Assembly (NCBI RefSeq): GCF_040807025.1
Contig: NC_090946.1
Coordinates: 81,900,641-81,964,640, forward strand
Direction: 5' to 3'
DNA from: Struthio camelus
Lineage: Eukaryota; Chordata; Aves; Struthioniformes; Struthionidae
DNA length: 64,000 nucleotides
Positions within the stretch are counted from its first letter, which is position 1; the number at the start of each line of letters is the position of its first letter. Positions 1-13,230 of this stretch are shown one piece after another. The notes under the pieces were generated by a model. That model searched no databases, was not told where the DNA came from, and saw only the letters and a program-made list of their open reading frames with translations. The position numbers and the translations under genes were made by a program.

Positions 1-2205
1 AACAGCTCTTTGCCTTCTCAGATCATCTTGCAGCATTGTCGGACGTTGGCTCTATTCAGCGCCCCGTTCCAGACTGAGAGCTGAGGCTATCCTTCCCAAT
101 GTTGCAGATCCGCTCTTTGCCACTTTAAACGCTCCTGAAAACAGAGATGATGACGTCTGACCTTGGCCCTTCTTTGTCAGTTGTGATCATAATGTCTTAG
201 AAGAGGAAAAAAAATAGAAAAGCACCAGGCATGCATATTTGCATGTGCAATTATGCCCCCCTAATTTGCTGTGCAATTATGATGAGAGCACATTAAAATC
301 ATGTAATTGCATGCGTAATGGATAATTAGGCATGTGTAGGGGTACAATCTGATAGTTTGCACATTTAGCCATGACAGTGGTGTAAATATTTTGCACAAAA
401 ATGTTCATAGTCTTAACTAGTGTGCTTGTGCAGTTGTTTTTGGTGCCCTACAAGATATCACTGTCTTATGAGGCAGTTATTGCATATACTTTCATCCACA
501 AAGCAAAATGCTTTTGCTGCATTCTCTCCATGGGAAAGTCTGCCTTTGTGGAAGGAAGGCACCTAATTTTGTCTCCTTTTTGAAGTACTGTGGGTAAGGT
601 GAATTATGGTGGACCTCTTAATTCAGCTGTGGGCAGTGCAAGGAAACCTCCGGCTGCTGCCATTGCATTGAGATAAGTGCTGGCAGGTACCAATATTAAA
701 AGGTTATTAATCAGCATGGAAAATGAGTCGGAGGGGCTGTTTCTCCTGTTTTTTTTTTTTTTTTTTTATGCTGGAGGATTATTGAATCAACATTGTCTGT
801 TTTTTATCTGTAATTAGGCCAAAGCAAGGTTTGCTTCATTCAAGTTCTTCCTGTACCCATTTTTCAAAGTGTCACCTTAATCTCTTATAATTATTGAATA
901 CTTCACAGATCAAGTTAGTTTTGAAACCCATTAAAAATCCAATTAATGCAAAACTTGAAAATTCGTCTCTTCCTGTGGGACTGCCTCAAGCCCTAGCTTT
1001 GCTGGCATGTGAAGTGTTTTGCCTTTGACTTCATGTACTGCAAGGATCACTTGTTTATTGAATGGCTCGTCAGCTCCCACTGCATCACTGTGATACTAAT
1101 TGGTTGCTTGAATTTCATGAGCTTTCTAAGCAAAAATAGGGGATGTTCTATTTTGGCCAAGTTTCATAAACTTTTAGCATGGTTCACTTCTATCTACTCC
1201 TATCTCTTGCAGTCACGCTGCAGAGCAAGGTCTCCAGCAGGAACACACCCCTACCTACTTGGATCGCTCCCCAGGTGCTGACTCAAGAAAAGTTTGGTCC
1301 CAGTGAAGTTCATCTTCTTCCTTAACTCACTCACTGCTGGATGGCATTTATGCACAAGGCCCAAGAGACCTTAAGCACTCAGGAGAGAAAGTCTAGTGGT
1401 TGTTGACCAGCACATGACATGGGTGTTTGTGGTCTGCCCTCCTACAGACTGTGTGGACCTCTTAGACACTTCTGCTTCCAGGTACCCCCAGCCCTCCAGC
1501 AGGGAAACAAACACTCTCCTGCACACAACGTTGTGGTGTGCTCAGATGCTGTGCCCAAAGGAGACTAATGCTGGTGGGAAATGCTCTTCCACTGCAAGTC
1601 AACGGCTACCCCACATCCCTGCAGCCCTGGTTGCCCACCCTGCAGGCCCCAGCCCTTCCAGACCTGGCTGCACACTCCACGTGGGTTCAGTGCACAGAAT
1701 CTGTGGGAGATGTGGCCCACATAGACCTGTCACTGAGGGCATACCAGGGTGGACTGGCATTGCTCATCTGCTTTTTCATCTCCCCCCCCTAACCCTGGGA
1801 ATACTTTTTGCTGTTGTTGTCATATTTGTAAATATCCTTGGGGTTTTAGGAGCACCAGGGCTGACTCCAGATGTAGACAAAATAAGATTGGCTGAATTAT
1901 AACAGCCCAGGCCCCACTGTTCACTTTTCTTAGGCCAGATTAATGAAATTTAAGCAAATTGCTGCTCCTTGTCCTGCTGGAGGAAGAAGGGTACAGGGAT
2001 GTGGGGAGCAAAGTGGGGAGCTCGTTCCTCTCAGCAGTAGCAATTTCTTTCCTCACCTCTCTCACCCATCCAGAAGCAGTAAGCTCTCCTTATCCCCTCT
2101 GCCAGTTCTGTCCAACCTTCACTCCTTTCTTGTTCATCACTCCCTCCCTGGAGCACAAAAATCCCCAGCATCTCCAGAAGGCTTGCCATAGCTCTGGCCG
2201 AAACT
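1..2205. other. Intergenic DNA, no gene seen
   Basis: No exon-like or conserved protein-coding segment is visible. The short open frames here have no recognisable domains. The stretch contains a T19 homopolymer at 749-767 and, near its left end, a cluster of octamer and homeodomain-like motifs listed separately. Confidence 0.6.
225..345. promoter_or_regulatory. Possible enhancer-like motif cluster (octamer and repeated AATTA-type sites)
   Basis: An exact POU octamer ATTTGCAT lies at 237-244. The 12-mer TGTGCAATTATG occurs twice, at 244-255 and 270-281, a spacing of 26 bp or about 2.5 helical turns. CTAATTTG, TAATTGCATGC and GGATAATTAGG follow within the next 70 bp. Such clustering is common in developmental conserved non-coding elements, and this is a gene-desert flank of a neuronal gene. 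The function is inferred from motifs alone; AT-rich DNA can produce such matches by chance. Confidence 0.25.
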
Positions 2206-2386
2206 CACAGAATCACAGAATGGTTTAGGTTGGAAGGGACCTCTGGAGATCATCTAGTCCAACCTCCCTGTTCAAGCAGGGTCACCTAGAGCATATTTCC
2301 CAGGATCACATCCAGATGAGTTTTGAATATCTCCAGCGAAGGAGACTCCACTCTCCTCTGGGCAACCTGTTCCAGTGCTCTGGAAG
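2206..2386 (-). mobile_element. CR1 LINE, 5'-truncated 3' end
   Basis: Read on the - strand this is the 3' terminus of an avian CR1 retrotransposon. The + strand starts with two CACAGAAT octamers, followed by the complement of the typical end (GGTTGGAAGGGACCTCTGG, then ATCATCTAGTCCAACCTCCC). The match breaks off at about 2,386 inside the part that codes for the ORF2 C-terminus. The frame is interrupted, so it is a dead copy. The same 180 bp are found at the ends of the other three CR1 copies in the window. Confidence 0.93.
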
Positions 2387-5300
2387 TAAGGGAGTAAAGA
2401 GCATGGGCTGAGGGCAAAGGCAATCAACCCTTAAAGAATGACTCTCCATGTAAGAGTCTATGTGAGTGTGAACCCACTTGTTAGCTTTGTCATTGCCATT
2501 GACAGAGCGGGTCACAGGACTGTTGTTCAGGCAGGCAGACCCCCTGCGTGGCCCCGTGAGCTCCCTTGTACTGCAGCAGCTGATTGTTGCAGAGGAAGGT
2601 GCACTACAATAGCGTGTCTCAGTTCTCTAATCAGACTTCGCAGAGAGCAAAGATTTCAAAGGAAATCAAATGTATGAACACAAACACAAGATACAATGAA
2701 AAGACAGAACGATGAAGGTTGGCAAAAGAGCTGTTTAATCGCTTGGTATTTCTGTGATTTTTATAAAGCAATCTATAGCAAGTATTTTTGTCATTACGCC
2801 TCTCAGCATCACTTTAAATAACCTACCTTATAGAACAATGAGACTTATTAATCCCATTAGTTCAGATTTGCTCGAAGACCCTAATGAATTTCCATCTAGG
2901 ATTTATGTCTTCCTCATCCTATAAAGCAGTGAAAGGACTGGGAATATGGGAACTTTCCTTGGTAAGGACTTGGTGTCCCCTCTTTCCTGACAGTAGATGG
3001 CTTTTCTCTGATACAGGACTTCCCTAGCATTCTGAAGGGGGTCTCATTCCCCATGCTACCCCTCAGGAAAATCTCATTTTGCATCAGAGTGGCATGAGCT
3101 CTTATGCCACCCTGCTGGTGAATGGGAGACCAGCACGTTACAGCCCAAATTCCTCCGGAAGACCTTTGGTAGCCATGGGAAACTGTGAGACACCTTTGAT
3201 TGAGGACTATGTGGTCCATAAGATGGTTATCCCTGGAGAAGTAGTTACGACAGAAGTGAACACAGCGGAACGCAGGAGACCCAGAAGGAGCCAAAGGTTC
3301 CTGCACTTTCCTCTGACCTCCAAAATATCTGTGGGACCACTTTCCTGCTGAAAATATAGGAGTAACAGACTGTGATGGTGCCGTCTCTAAGAAAAGATTG
3401 CCAAAACAGGTCCGCATCTCTGGTGTCTGCCAGGACAGACATCTACCTCATGGGAGTTTGATCATGAACCGTGTTCTGCCGCAGGCGGTTGCAGCCTGGT
3501 CACTGGACCCCATCTGACTTCTCACCACCTCCCAGGCCAATGCCTGGCAGCTAACAGGATGCTCTCCTTTACGTCAGCTGGATCCAGAGTGAATGACTCA
3601 CATAACTGCTACAAAAACAGGAACCAAGGCCCTTAGGGAGGTAATAGGCAGATGGGAAAAAGCCGCAGGAAAAACTCTGAGCATCTGGCTGTTGCTTTGC
3701 ATCTATCACGGGAGGTTTGTTGTGTTTCAGATAGATACATCTTTACTTTTCCAGAGGATTCATCAGCTCCCTTTCAGTTAACGCAACAGTTGGTGCCCGG
3801 GTCCTGACGCTTCACATTTATCTTGTGAAGCTTCTGCGTGCTTGAGCAGCTCTGGCGCGAACTTCATCGCAGAGGTTTCACATATTGGGGCAGCATCTAA
3901 AGGACAGCCGTTATTGCATATAAATATTCCTAAGGAACCAGTATTTACACAGCAGCAGCAGCAGAAAACACAGCCTTCTTGCAGAATTTAACACTTTTGT
4001 TCGAACAAAACTTCTATTATCGGTATTCAATTAAATCATCTTTTAAGCAGCTTCCTAAAAGGGGTTTATTTCCTCGTGCGTTGTGATCGGCATTATATTA
4101 TGTTTAATACTTGCATATCTTTGTCCAGATTCATACCTCTGATGTTGCTATTCTCTGTTTGCATTTTAGAAGTACCAGGAGACTCCAGGTGCAGTTAGGC
4201 CATTTTACATGCTTGCGGATAGAGGCAGTGCTTGAAAGACCTTGTAGCATGGACCGAAAGGACAGGCTGGGGAGACAAGCAAAGGTGACCCCTAGCTAAC
4301 AATGGAGGAGGGGAGAGACCCTGAGCAGTGTGACTCCCCTCCCACCACTCTGTCACTGTGAATATCTCAGATCAGTGTAGGCCTAAGACATTACACATCT
4401 AAATATTTTCACACCTGAGGGAGAATACAGGGTCAGGAAGGGAATAAACCCACAGGAGTGGCTTCAAAGACATGCACCACTACCGGGAAGAACCTGTGGC
4501 ACAGATGATATGAGCAACCTGGGAAATGGTGAGGATTTCAGAGAATGGGCTGAGGATGGAAATATATACCTCATGTGAGATGCTATGAGGCAAGGACATG
4601 CAAAACTAAACAAATGTCCCTCATTAATGGTGAGACTGACAGGCAAGACCACAGTCTGGTGGGCCACACTGGTACGACCCCTCATCAAGCAATTCCCTGC
4701 TCTCCTCCAAGCACAAGCTCACATCTAGATCCTTGCGACAACCCAATGTCAAGCCCTGACCAAATGGCCAGGACTGCAGAAATGCCACGTGAGGGCAGGG
4801 GAAGCCGTGGTCCCTACCATCGCTTCAGGGCCCTCCTTCATGCAAGAAAGACCCAGCCTGTTGATCCAGCAGAGTTTGTCCCCAGCCCACGGAGGGGAGC
4901 ACTGCAGTCAATCTCCTGTGAAAGTGGATAATTAGAGTGAAGGGAGAAGGAAAAACCTTTTAAGGGAAATAGATAGACCTCCCAGGTTGGGTTATCACTT
5001 ACCTGGCATCAGACATTTTCCATTTGTCAAGAACTAGGAAGTTAACAACGGTGAATTGATCCCTCAAAGGATTCGTTTAATCCCACTGTGATAATCAACA
5101 TAATAAGTGCTTATTAGCTTTTTATTCAAGCTGCTGCCTCTCTTCAGAAGAGCGCACAAATCTTAAATAGTGAAGGAGGCTGCCGAGCTCCAAAACCCGG
5201 CAGCAGTTGCTGCGAGAGGAGAAAGGCTGAGACAAGGAAACAAGGAAGGGAGCCACGTCAGAAGCATGCACAGGGACTCTTTCTCCTCTGCAAACATGAT

Positions 5301-7493
5301 CTGCCTGTAAAAGAGACTTTATTTTGAGAGGGAAAATATAAAAGACACGCACAAACACACATACTCTCTCATGCTCTCACATCACACTCTCATGCTCTCA
5401 TATAGGCCCCGAAAGCAAGTCAGAAACAGCACATTTCTAGAAGAAATGTACTTGTTCAAAGCTTGCTTCTTTTGTAAACACAGAGATATTCTCTAGCGTC
5501 AGGTCCATGGGTTTTCTGTGACAGCAAAGTTACTACACTGGCTCATGGCCACAGGCCATCAGCTGAAGTCCTAACTGGTGAAAGTCTCTTATCCGCTTCA
5601 TCCCATTTCCACCTGGGATGCTTAGCTTTACCCGGGTTTTTATTCCTGCCGTTGTAAATGACCTTCCCATCAATAGCCCTCCCCAAAGAGGCCCTGGAAG
5701 GCTGCCAAGGAAAATGTCTCCCCTTATTCTTGGCACTCAGCAATATCAGCCCCAAATTCAGTCTTGGACCACAGTGTGAAACACACCTTGAACTTTTGTC
5801 TTGGGATGCATTAGGTTTCTAACCCTGAGTTATTTGGATGCATGGGCCTAGAAAACAAAGCTTCCTTCTTTCCCAATCACCTGAAGCTGAGTTTAAAAAA
5901 ACTATGCAATTTCAGAGGAAAGTCGTGCATGTTATTTTTCACGAAGCAAAAGGGTAAAGCCCTGGAATAGAATGCTAGGAATGCAGTTACACCAAGAACC
6001 GTAGAAATGAGTGAATGCATACTTAAACTGTACCTGACATTGGCCTACATTTTAAACAGTCACTTAGTGTACTCCTGGGGCAGTTTCTTAATCACAGTAG
6101 GAAAAAGGACAGTTTGGAAATAATGTCACATCACAGAAGCATTTCTGAACAGGCCTAGCTTTTAGGTCCTCCCCATGCTGTGGTTTATGAAAGATGCATG
6201 CAAGTCTTCAAAGCAGAGCTTGGGACCCAATGCTCACTCCAGTGAACTAATTAATTTAATCAGAGCTCTCACCTTCTTTTCACCTTACTTATTAATTTCA
6301 GTGAAACACACTGCTTCTTTCAGAGATTTGTGAGAATATAAATAAAACATTCCTTTAGATTGTTTACGCCTGTCTTGCCTTTTGAAATGCACCAGCCCAG
6401 TGATATGTTGATTTTTCTTGCTAGGCTCATTCCTCATCTAGGGAGTTAATTGAATTGCCATTTTATCTGATTTCATCCCTTCCCAGAAAGCGTGCCTTGC
6501 ACTGTCACAATTTTCATAACTTCATTACAACTTACACATTTATGGGCATGGAAAATATTAGAATTCTTCTTTTTTTTTTAAATAATCCCACTATTCAGGC
6601 TATGTCGAGGAGTTTTAACAGAAGTTCTGTGCAGCAGAGCAATGGCACAGGTGACTGCCTGCACCTAAGGTGTCTCACGTCCTTATTGTCCTGATTGTTT
6701 GTTTTATTATAATTTAATAAGGCTGGGAACCTCTACAGAGAGCTCCTCTCTCACATTCTTCTTGTAGACCACTAAGCCCAGAATCAGCTTAGAGTACCAC
6801 TGTAAAGTAAATAACAAATGTTAATAAAAACAGGTGGGAACTCTGTGGTTCTCTCCTGTATGTTATGCACAACAACATTTGTGCCTAGTAGCGGTGTGCC
6901 TGTGGACCAAGTACCTCTCTTTGCAGAAGCAAGCCCTTGCAGTACAGTATCAAGAAGTAGGTTTGTGTGAAGCTCTAGGATTGTTCTGAATCTGTACAAA
7001 TAACTATCCATTATGAAAACGGAAAGTACTATCATCTCTTTTCTGGTTTCAGCAAAGCCTGAGGTGGATGAGGAAGATCATGACTTACTAGCTAGGAGAT
7101 GAAAGAAGGAAGAGGAAAATTTAGGCTTAATATCTGGAAAAGATTTTCCAAGGCTCTCAGATAGATTGTTTTTCATAAGAAAAGCAGTGGAAATCACATT
7201 ATTTGGGATACTTTCGGTGATGGCGTACTATGCACAGCCTTAGTAAATGGAACAATCTTGGGTTGCCAGTGGCCAAGGGAAGGCAACCTAAGGGGTGCTC
7301 TGTTTGCAGCTTGGGTGAGTCGGTGGCATCCTATACCACATTAAGAACAGATGCACACAAACTCACTGTGAATAAACTGAGCCTGGAAATTAGAAGTGAG
7401 TTTGCCACCATGTGAGATGTAAGGATGGGTCAGCTGACTGGATGGGTCAAGATGGGCTAAACACTATCTGCTTTACAGGCAAAGCTACTTCTC
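2387..7493. other. Intergenic DNA, no gene seen
   Basis: I see no supported exon. The longest open frames (for example 2,914-3,417 on the - strand) have no recognisable domain and no splice context. A low-complexity CA/CT stretch at about 5,341-5,402 contains the 13-mer TCTCATGCTCTCA twice, 21 bp apart (5,367 and 5,388). The rest is ordinary single-copy-looking DNA. Confidence 0.55.
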
Positions 7494-7586
7494 TCTGTGC
7501 AAGTACTTACCACATGCCCTTAGGACTTTGTCCTGGGCGCTGTGGATGTGACAGTCCTAAGGGCATGTGGTAAGTACTTGCACAGA
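7494..7586. repeat. Perfect 34-bp inverted repeat with a 25-base spacer
   Basis: The left arm at 7,494-7,527 starts TCTGTGCAAGTACTTACC and ends CCTTAGGACT. The right arm at 7,553-7,586 is its exact reverse complement over all 34 positions. The loop (7,528-7,552) is unrelated and GC-richer. Either strand, if transcribed, would fold into a hairpin of about 93 nt. The match stops abruptly on both sides and the arms match none of the other repeats in this window. It could be a recent template-switch inverted duplication, a small foldback element, or a hairpin RNA locus; the sequence alone does not decide. Confidence 0.97.
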
Positions 7587-10500
7587 TACAAATACTTAAA
7601 CGTATTTTCAAAAAGCTCATCCTCTAGCCGTCTTCTGCTCCAGGACTTATGGGCAGGCCCTGGTTTCTCAGAAGCGAATGGCCAGCAAATCTGACAGGCA
7701 GCAAAGGTCCAACAGCTCTGAGCACAGCTGCCAGGTAGACCTGCCGTGCAAATGCCTCATTCAGTGTTTGTTAAAGGCATGGCGTGGAGAAACCCCAGAA
7801 AATTCCTCTGTAATTTATTCTCTCCTGAGGTAAAACCATGATGCATAGTATCTTGGGGAAAGGGGAATTATACAAGTACATCCCTACCTTGTTTCCACCT
7901 CACATTCTATCTTCACCTCCCATCTGAACCTCCCACCTACCAGAGCATATTTTAAGTGGCACTGGCATTGTTACAAAGACAGGAAAAGAGAAGAAAGGAG
8001 CCAGCTTGAGGGACATCCCCAGGGAGAAAACATTTCTAGGCTGCAAAACTGAGGACTTATCTCGCTGCCGGTTTCCACAGCAGGGAGGTAGTTCCAGCAC
8101 TTTATGAACTAATTTTTATTTCAGGAAGCAGGACAAAGCTGGGATCTGCTTGTGGGTCACTCAGATGCTTCAAACCAACTAGTGGGATAAGAAGAGGAAG
8201 AAATTACAAAGGAAAGAGAAGGAGGCTATAAACACCTATCGTACAAATGATTTAATTCATGTGAATGGTCTGATGGGAAATCAAAGGGAATAATTTCACT
8301 CTCATGTGCATAAGTGGTTGTAGAAAAGCAGACTTTTTCCAGACAAATCGAAAAAATCAAGATGGAGATAGGGCATGAACATACACTGAGAAGATGGAAA
8401 GAGAGATTAGGAAGAGGGTGATGCTTTCCGCCTAGCCTAGTCTGGGCACATCACTGGAACAACCTAGCGCTGGGCTCTGGAAGGGGCTGAATGATGCTAA
8501 CAAGGGCAATCTGCAGATCTTTCTAACTTCCTCATTTTCCCCTGATTAGATCAATTCTCACAGAGGATAAATACAAGCTTGTCTGAAAACAATTTTTTTC
8601 ATTTGATTCCACAGTGAAGTTACTCAGCTACCATGGCATTATAGTCCAAAAATGTATGGCAAATGAACCATACGCTTCAACCAGGCTAAAATATTTCACA
8701 TGGAAGACGTAAGTAACTTGGCATTCTGAGTAACAGTGATGTATTCTTCACTATGTGGTTCAACATCTTTTTCAGGTGTACTGGCAAGTAAAAAAAGATC
8801 TTTAGAATAAAATTATATTCAAACCTCGCTCACAAAAAACCATTCTGAGGAATTAGGAAGACAGGAGAAGTTTGAACCTCAGGAGAGTTTTTAACTGGGC
8901 ATCAAAAGGTCAGGCCAATATCCAGCAGCAGTGTGGTCTAACACACGCGGGATAGATAATTGCCCGAAATATACACCTTGTGGGGAACGGACAATCCTGA
9001 GCCTTACTCTAGATATTTTCTCAAGATCCTTCTTAGTCTACAATGCTCCAATAAGTAGAAATCAGTAAGTATGCAGCATAACTCAAAGATAAAGACCATC
9101 TTATGAAGACCGCCTACAGCTATGTATAGGATTGTTCATGAGTGCCTAACACGGTTGCGAAGCGCCAATGGGAAGCATCACTTGTGCTGGTAGCAAATGA
9201 GTCTGGCTACTGTGGGGATACATTATCCTCTCCAACTGCTTTTGAGAACAGATCCCTCAACCATCTTCACTGGCTTACCTGAGCATTTCGTCTCTGCTGC
9301 ATCCAGCAACATCCATGCTGTAGGCAGTGGGAGGCGGGCAGAAGGCAAGGGGAGCATGATGTCCTGCTGCTGGCTCCAGAGACAGTGTTTTTCAAGCAGT
9401 ATAGACTGAAACCTCATGCCTACGCTTAGTAAAATCCATCTTCGGCACAATACATCCTCCACGTGTGTCTGTCAGGGAAAGTAGAAGTGAGGCTGCACAG
9501 GCCTCCTCTGCACCACACTCATGCAACGCTGCATGAGGCAGTGGCATCCTGGTCCCTCCTCTTGGCCCGGTGGGTGGCAGGATCTCCCGCTCATGATGTC
9601 AGCACCTGCCTTCCACAGTGCTCTAGCTGCCGTGTTTCAGCTTATTTCTCTGCTGCTGCATCCCACATTTGGCTTGCGTCCTTGGTGTCCCTTTGTTATC
9701 CAGCTGTCAGGAAAGCTCATTACCACTGGAATACAAGAATCTGGTCTTGTATTCGACAAACAAATTCCACTCCATCCATTCTACAAACCCCAGGTTCTGC
9801 TTTGGAAATTGAAATGAAGGCCAAGTTCTGATTCTCATATATTACAGACCTTGAAATGTTGCTTGCTTTCCTGTAGGCCCTGGAAACCCTTGACCTGTAG
9901 TCACCCAGGGACTCATTTAGCCCCTCGTGCCAGTTGCAGTAGCCTCAGAGCTGCTCAAGCCAGAGCCAGCTGGAAGAGGTGTGGGGGGCTGCAGTACCAG
10001 CCAGGATGGCTGCAGCACAGTGTGCTTGTAGCCAGCCCTTTACAGATCCTGTCAAGGCTCTTGCACGCCTCCCACCTAAAAATGGCTTGGAACAGGATGC
10101 ATCTGGAGCAGATGCCCCACCCAGGAGTGGTAGGACATAAAAGCAATTTTCAATTACTTCTTCAAGGAGGCTGTTGATCCTCTTGTACATCATTCTACAA
10201 CTTTCTCTGGATACCAGAGGTGGGGTACTCTAACCTATCCATATGACAAACAAAAGGTGATTTTTAGGATGATTAAGGAAAAGGACTTACAGGAAGCTTG
10301 ACTTGGACACACCCACGTTTGCTGTCACTACAGCTTCCCTACACATTTATGTAGCATTTCCCAGGAGCTCTAAGAAGTGTGCCTTGTGGTGTATATGAGC
10401 AGCTATAGGTGACCTGGTCCTATATGGTAGGTCCAGCACACCTTGGAAGCCTAGACTTTGCCAGGCTTGTACCATCCTGTTGAGAGCGTCTCGTGCCGAA

Positions 10501-13208
10501 GATCCAGTGCACCCCAGGCACATTAGACACACCATATGCGCGCTTGAGTGTGCATCTGAGTATGGAGGGTGAAGATCTTCCCGTGCTCTGACACAGCTAC
10601 AGAATTATCAAAAACTAGGAGAAATAGCTAGGGCCCTCCGCAGCGCCTGGATAAGATTTCTAGTAGGAAAAACAGGCCATGTCTTGGAAACCCACTCACA
10701 TGGATGTCTTAGCTGCAACTATATTGCTGCAGCTGCAAGGGTCGTGAGAACAATGCGGAGGAAAAGACATGACCCCTAATTTTGTCCCACTGTGCATGGC
10801 TGAAAAATTCACTGATGTTCATTACTGGGTGTCTCCTCTTCTTCTCCCTTCCTCCAGCCCTCAGTTTCTTTATGTAGTTACCCTTATGTGGCCCTTCACT
10901 TCGCCTGGATCACAGAGGGCACTCCAGGCACTCAGGAGTCATGAACCACAGCTGTATCTTTTGCTGGATAAATTTACACATCACGTTTGAAGTGACACAA
11001 TCCAGAAGGCAGGCTGTAATCTCCATGCATTATTCTTCATTTTTACATTCATTCTTTCCAGGGAAGCAATTTATGACAGAATTAGCACCAGCGCTCACGT
11101 ATGTGTAGTTGCAAAACCTATGGAGCTATGGGCAGCCAGCCACCCAGCTGGCCTGTTCATTTGAACCTGAACAAAGAACTGATGATTGAGATGTGCAACC
11201 TTGTCCTAGCAGGCTGATGCACCACGTTTTTGAGTACTTCTCCTACATCTTTGGTTTCCACAGGTCTTTGGAGGTTGAGATTTCCTCTTGTGCTTGATGG
11301 AAAAGGAATGTGCATGCCTCAAAGGAATGTGTAAATGTTTCCTTTATTACAAAACAGCTCGGATTTTTTTTCTCTCAGTATAAGGGAAATAGAGGCCGTT
11401 TCTTTAATAACACCTTGGGAATGGTATCCACAGCCAGCTCTCAATTAACACCCGTGCCCGGAGCACAGCCAATGGGTTGCGCTGAGATCTGCAAGCACGG
11501 TATTTTCTCACAGGCCAGACTGGCTGATTTGTTATGCTTAGTAAGCGACGCAAAATTAACATAAGCTGTTTGAAAATTCCCCTGCAGACATCCTTTCAAA
11601 CTCGAGTGAGCCATTACACGGCTGCCTTCAAACCAGATAGCTCTCGGCTGCTGGAGCAGCGCAGCACGGCATCACGTCGGTGCAGCGCTCTGCCCTATCC
11701 CCAGCTAGTGTTAGCGGTGTTCGGGGCAAGAAGGCCTCGTGCCCCCAGTGAAAGGCCTTCCTAGAAACATCACTGCAGAATGATCTGCTTCTGCAACGAC
11801 TTATTGATTTTTAAGGTCAGTAAAGACTGCTCTGATCAGATAGTCTTGCCAATTCTGTGTCCCAACCATATATTTGTGCCACATGCTTCAACTACTCAAG
11901 GAAGGCAAGACCTGAACTCGAAGTAAAAATTGAAGAAACTCAGGATTTTACCGTGACCCTAGGTAAATTGCTCAAATGGTTGATTCCCTCTTAAAAAAAA
12001 GACCCCGGTTTCTAGTCTGAATTTCTTTGTCTAGCTTCAGTTTCTCACTGTTACTTGGTGTTTTTTCCCTACCTTTTTCTGCAGAATTTGAGAAGACTTT
12101 CACAATACTCTTTCCGTGTAAGAATCTCTGGATGGTATTCAAGTCAACTCTTAACCTTTCTTTTGTTAAGCTGAATAGACTGAACTGCTGTGGACTCTCA
12201 CTGCAAGGCTAGTTGCAGTGAAGTACTAGGACATGATTATTTTCAGGTTTTCTGTAACAAAGTGGCTCCCTTGGGATTAAGGAGTGGGCACGAGGCATAC
12301 TGAGGGTCTAAAGCGGCATCTTTCCAGCACAACCCTAATTTCTGTTGCGAGGGACTAGGCATACTGCCAGCATTCAAAGCACCGTCTGTTTAAGGAAAAT
12401 AACATTAATGGAAGAGGTGTTCACCGCAGGAATGACATGATTACTCTACTGCTGTTAATGAGGGCTGAGGAGCAAACCACAGCCAGATACTAGATGAAAA
12501 TGTTGCTACTCCCTGAAGCTGAGACAGGGAGCTCTGAGATTGGTTCAGACATCTCACAGAGAGCTGCCTTTCTGGGGCAAGAAAACATCGGTGCAGGAAA
12601 CATTTAGGATGCTGCCAGGTGATAGGGCTCAACCCTATCTAAATCACATCAAAGACCATCAATGTCTTTAACTGACTTCAGACATGCAGCCATAGGACAC
12701 ACAACATACCTGTCTGGAGAGCGGATTATGCTCCAGGTCTGTGGTTCCTTTGCTGTTCCTGGATCTGGATGAGGATGAAGCCTTCGGCACATAGAGGAAC
12801 CAGCCTCGTGCTCACCGGTCATGGCAAGAACAGATGGATCTGCCATAAGGAATCTGTCAGTGGGGATTTGATAGGGTTTGCCCAAGGGTTTTGATAGACA
12901 TATCATTGGAAAAATAATACAGAAAATGGACATTTTGCCCATAATAGTAAAGATAATCTTTTAGAACTTCTCGGTTTGAGATTTTGTGTGGAAGACAAAC
13001 ACTTTTAAAGAAACATTTTTAATTAATACTGCTTAATCTGAAATCAATACATTGCTTACACAACATAGAATTAGAGAGTCTTCTACAGTTGCCGGATTTC
13101 ATTCTTCAATAATAAAAACTGATCGATCCTTTTTTGAAATAAGAAAAAAACAGCATATTTGACTGTTTTCAGTAACAGCTGTGGAAATCCTTTACCTGAA
13201 ATATCACA

Positions 13209-13230
13209 AAATTACTATTAATAGTAATTT
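13209..13230. repeat. 22-bp perfect AT-rich palindrome
   Basis: AAATTACTATT is followed directly by its reverse complement with no spacer. It could extrude as a small cruciform or act as a dyad protein site. It is short and AT-rich, so chance is a reasonable explanation. Confidence 0.9.

Noticed and set aside
1396..1902. A 168-codon + strand open frame
   Set aside because: No recognisable domain, no splice context, and an overlapping frame of similar character; consistent with chance.
2914..3417. A 167-codon - strand open frame
   Set aside because: No family resemblance or promoter context. Other frames overlap it.
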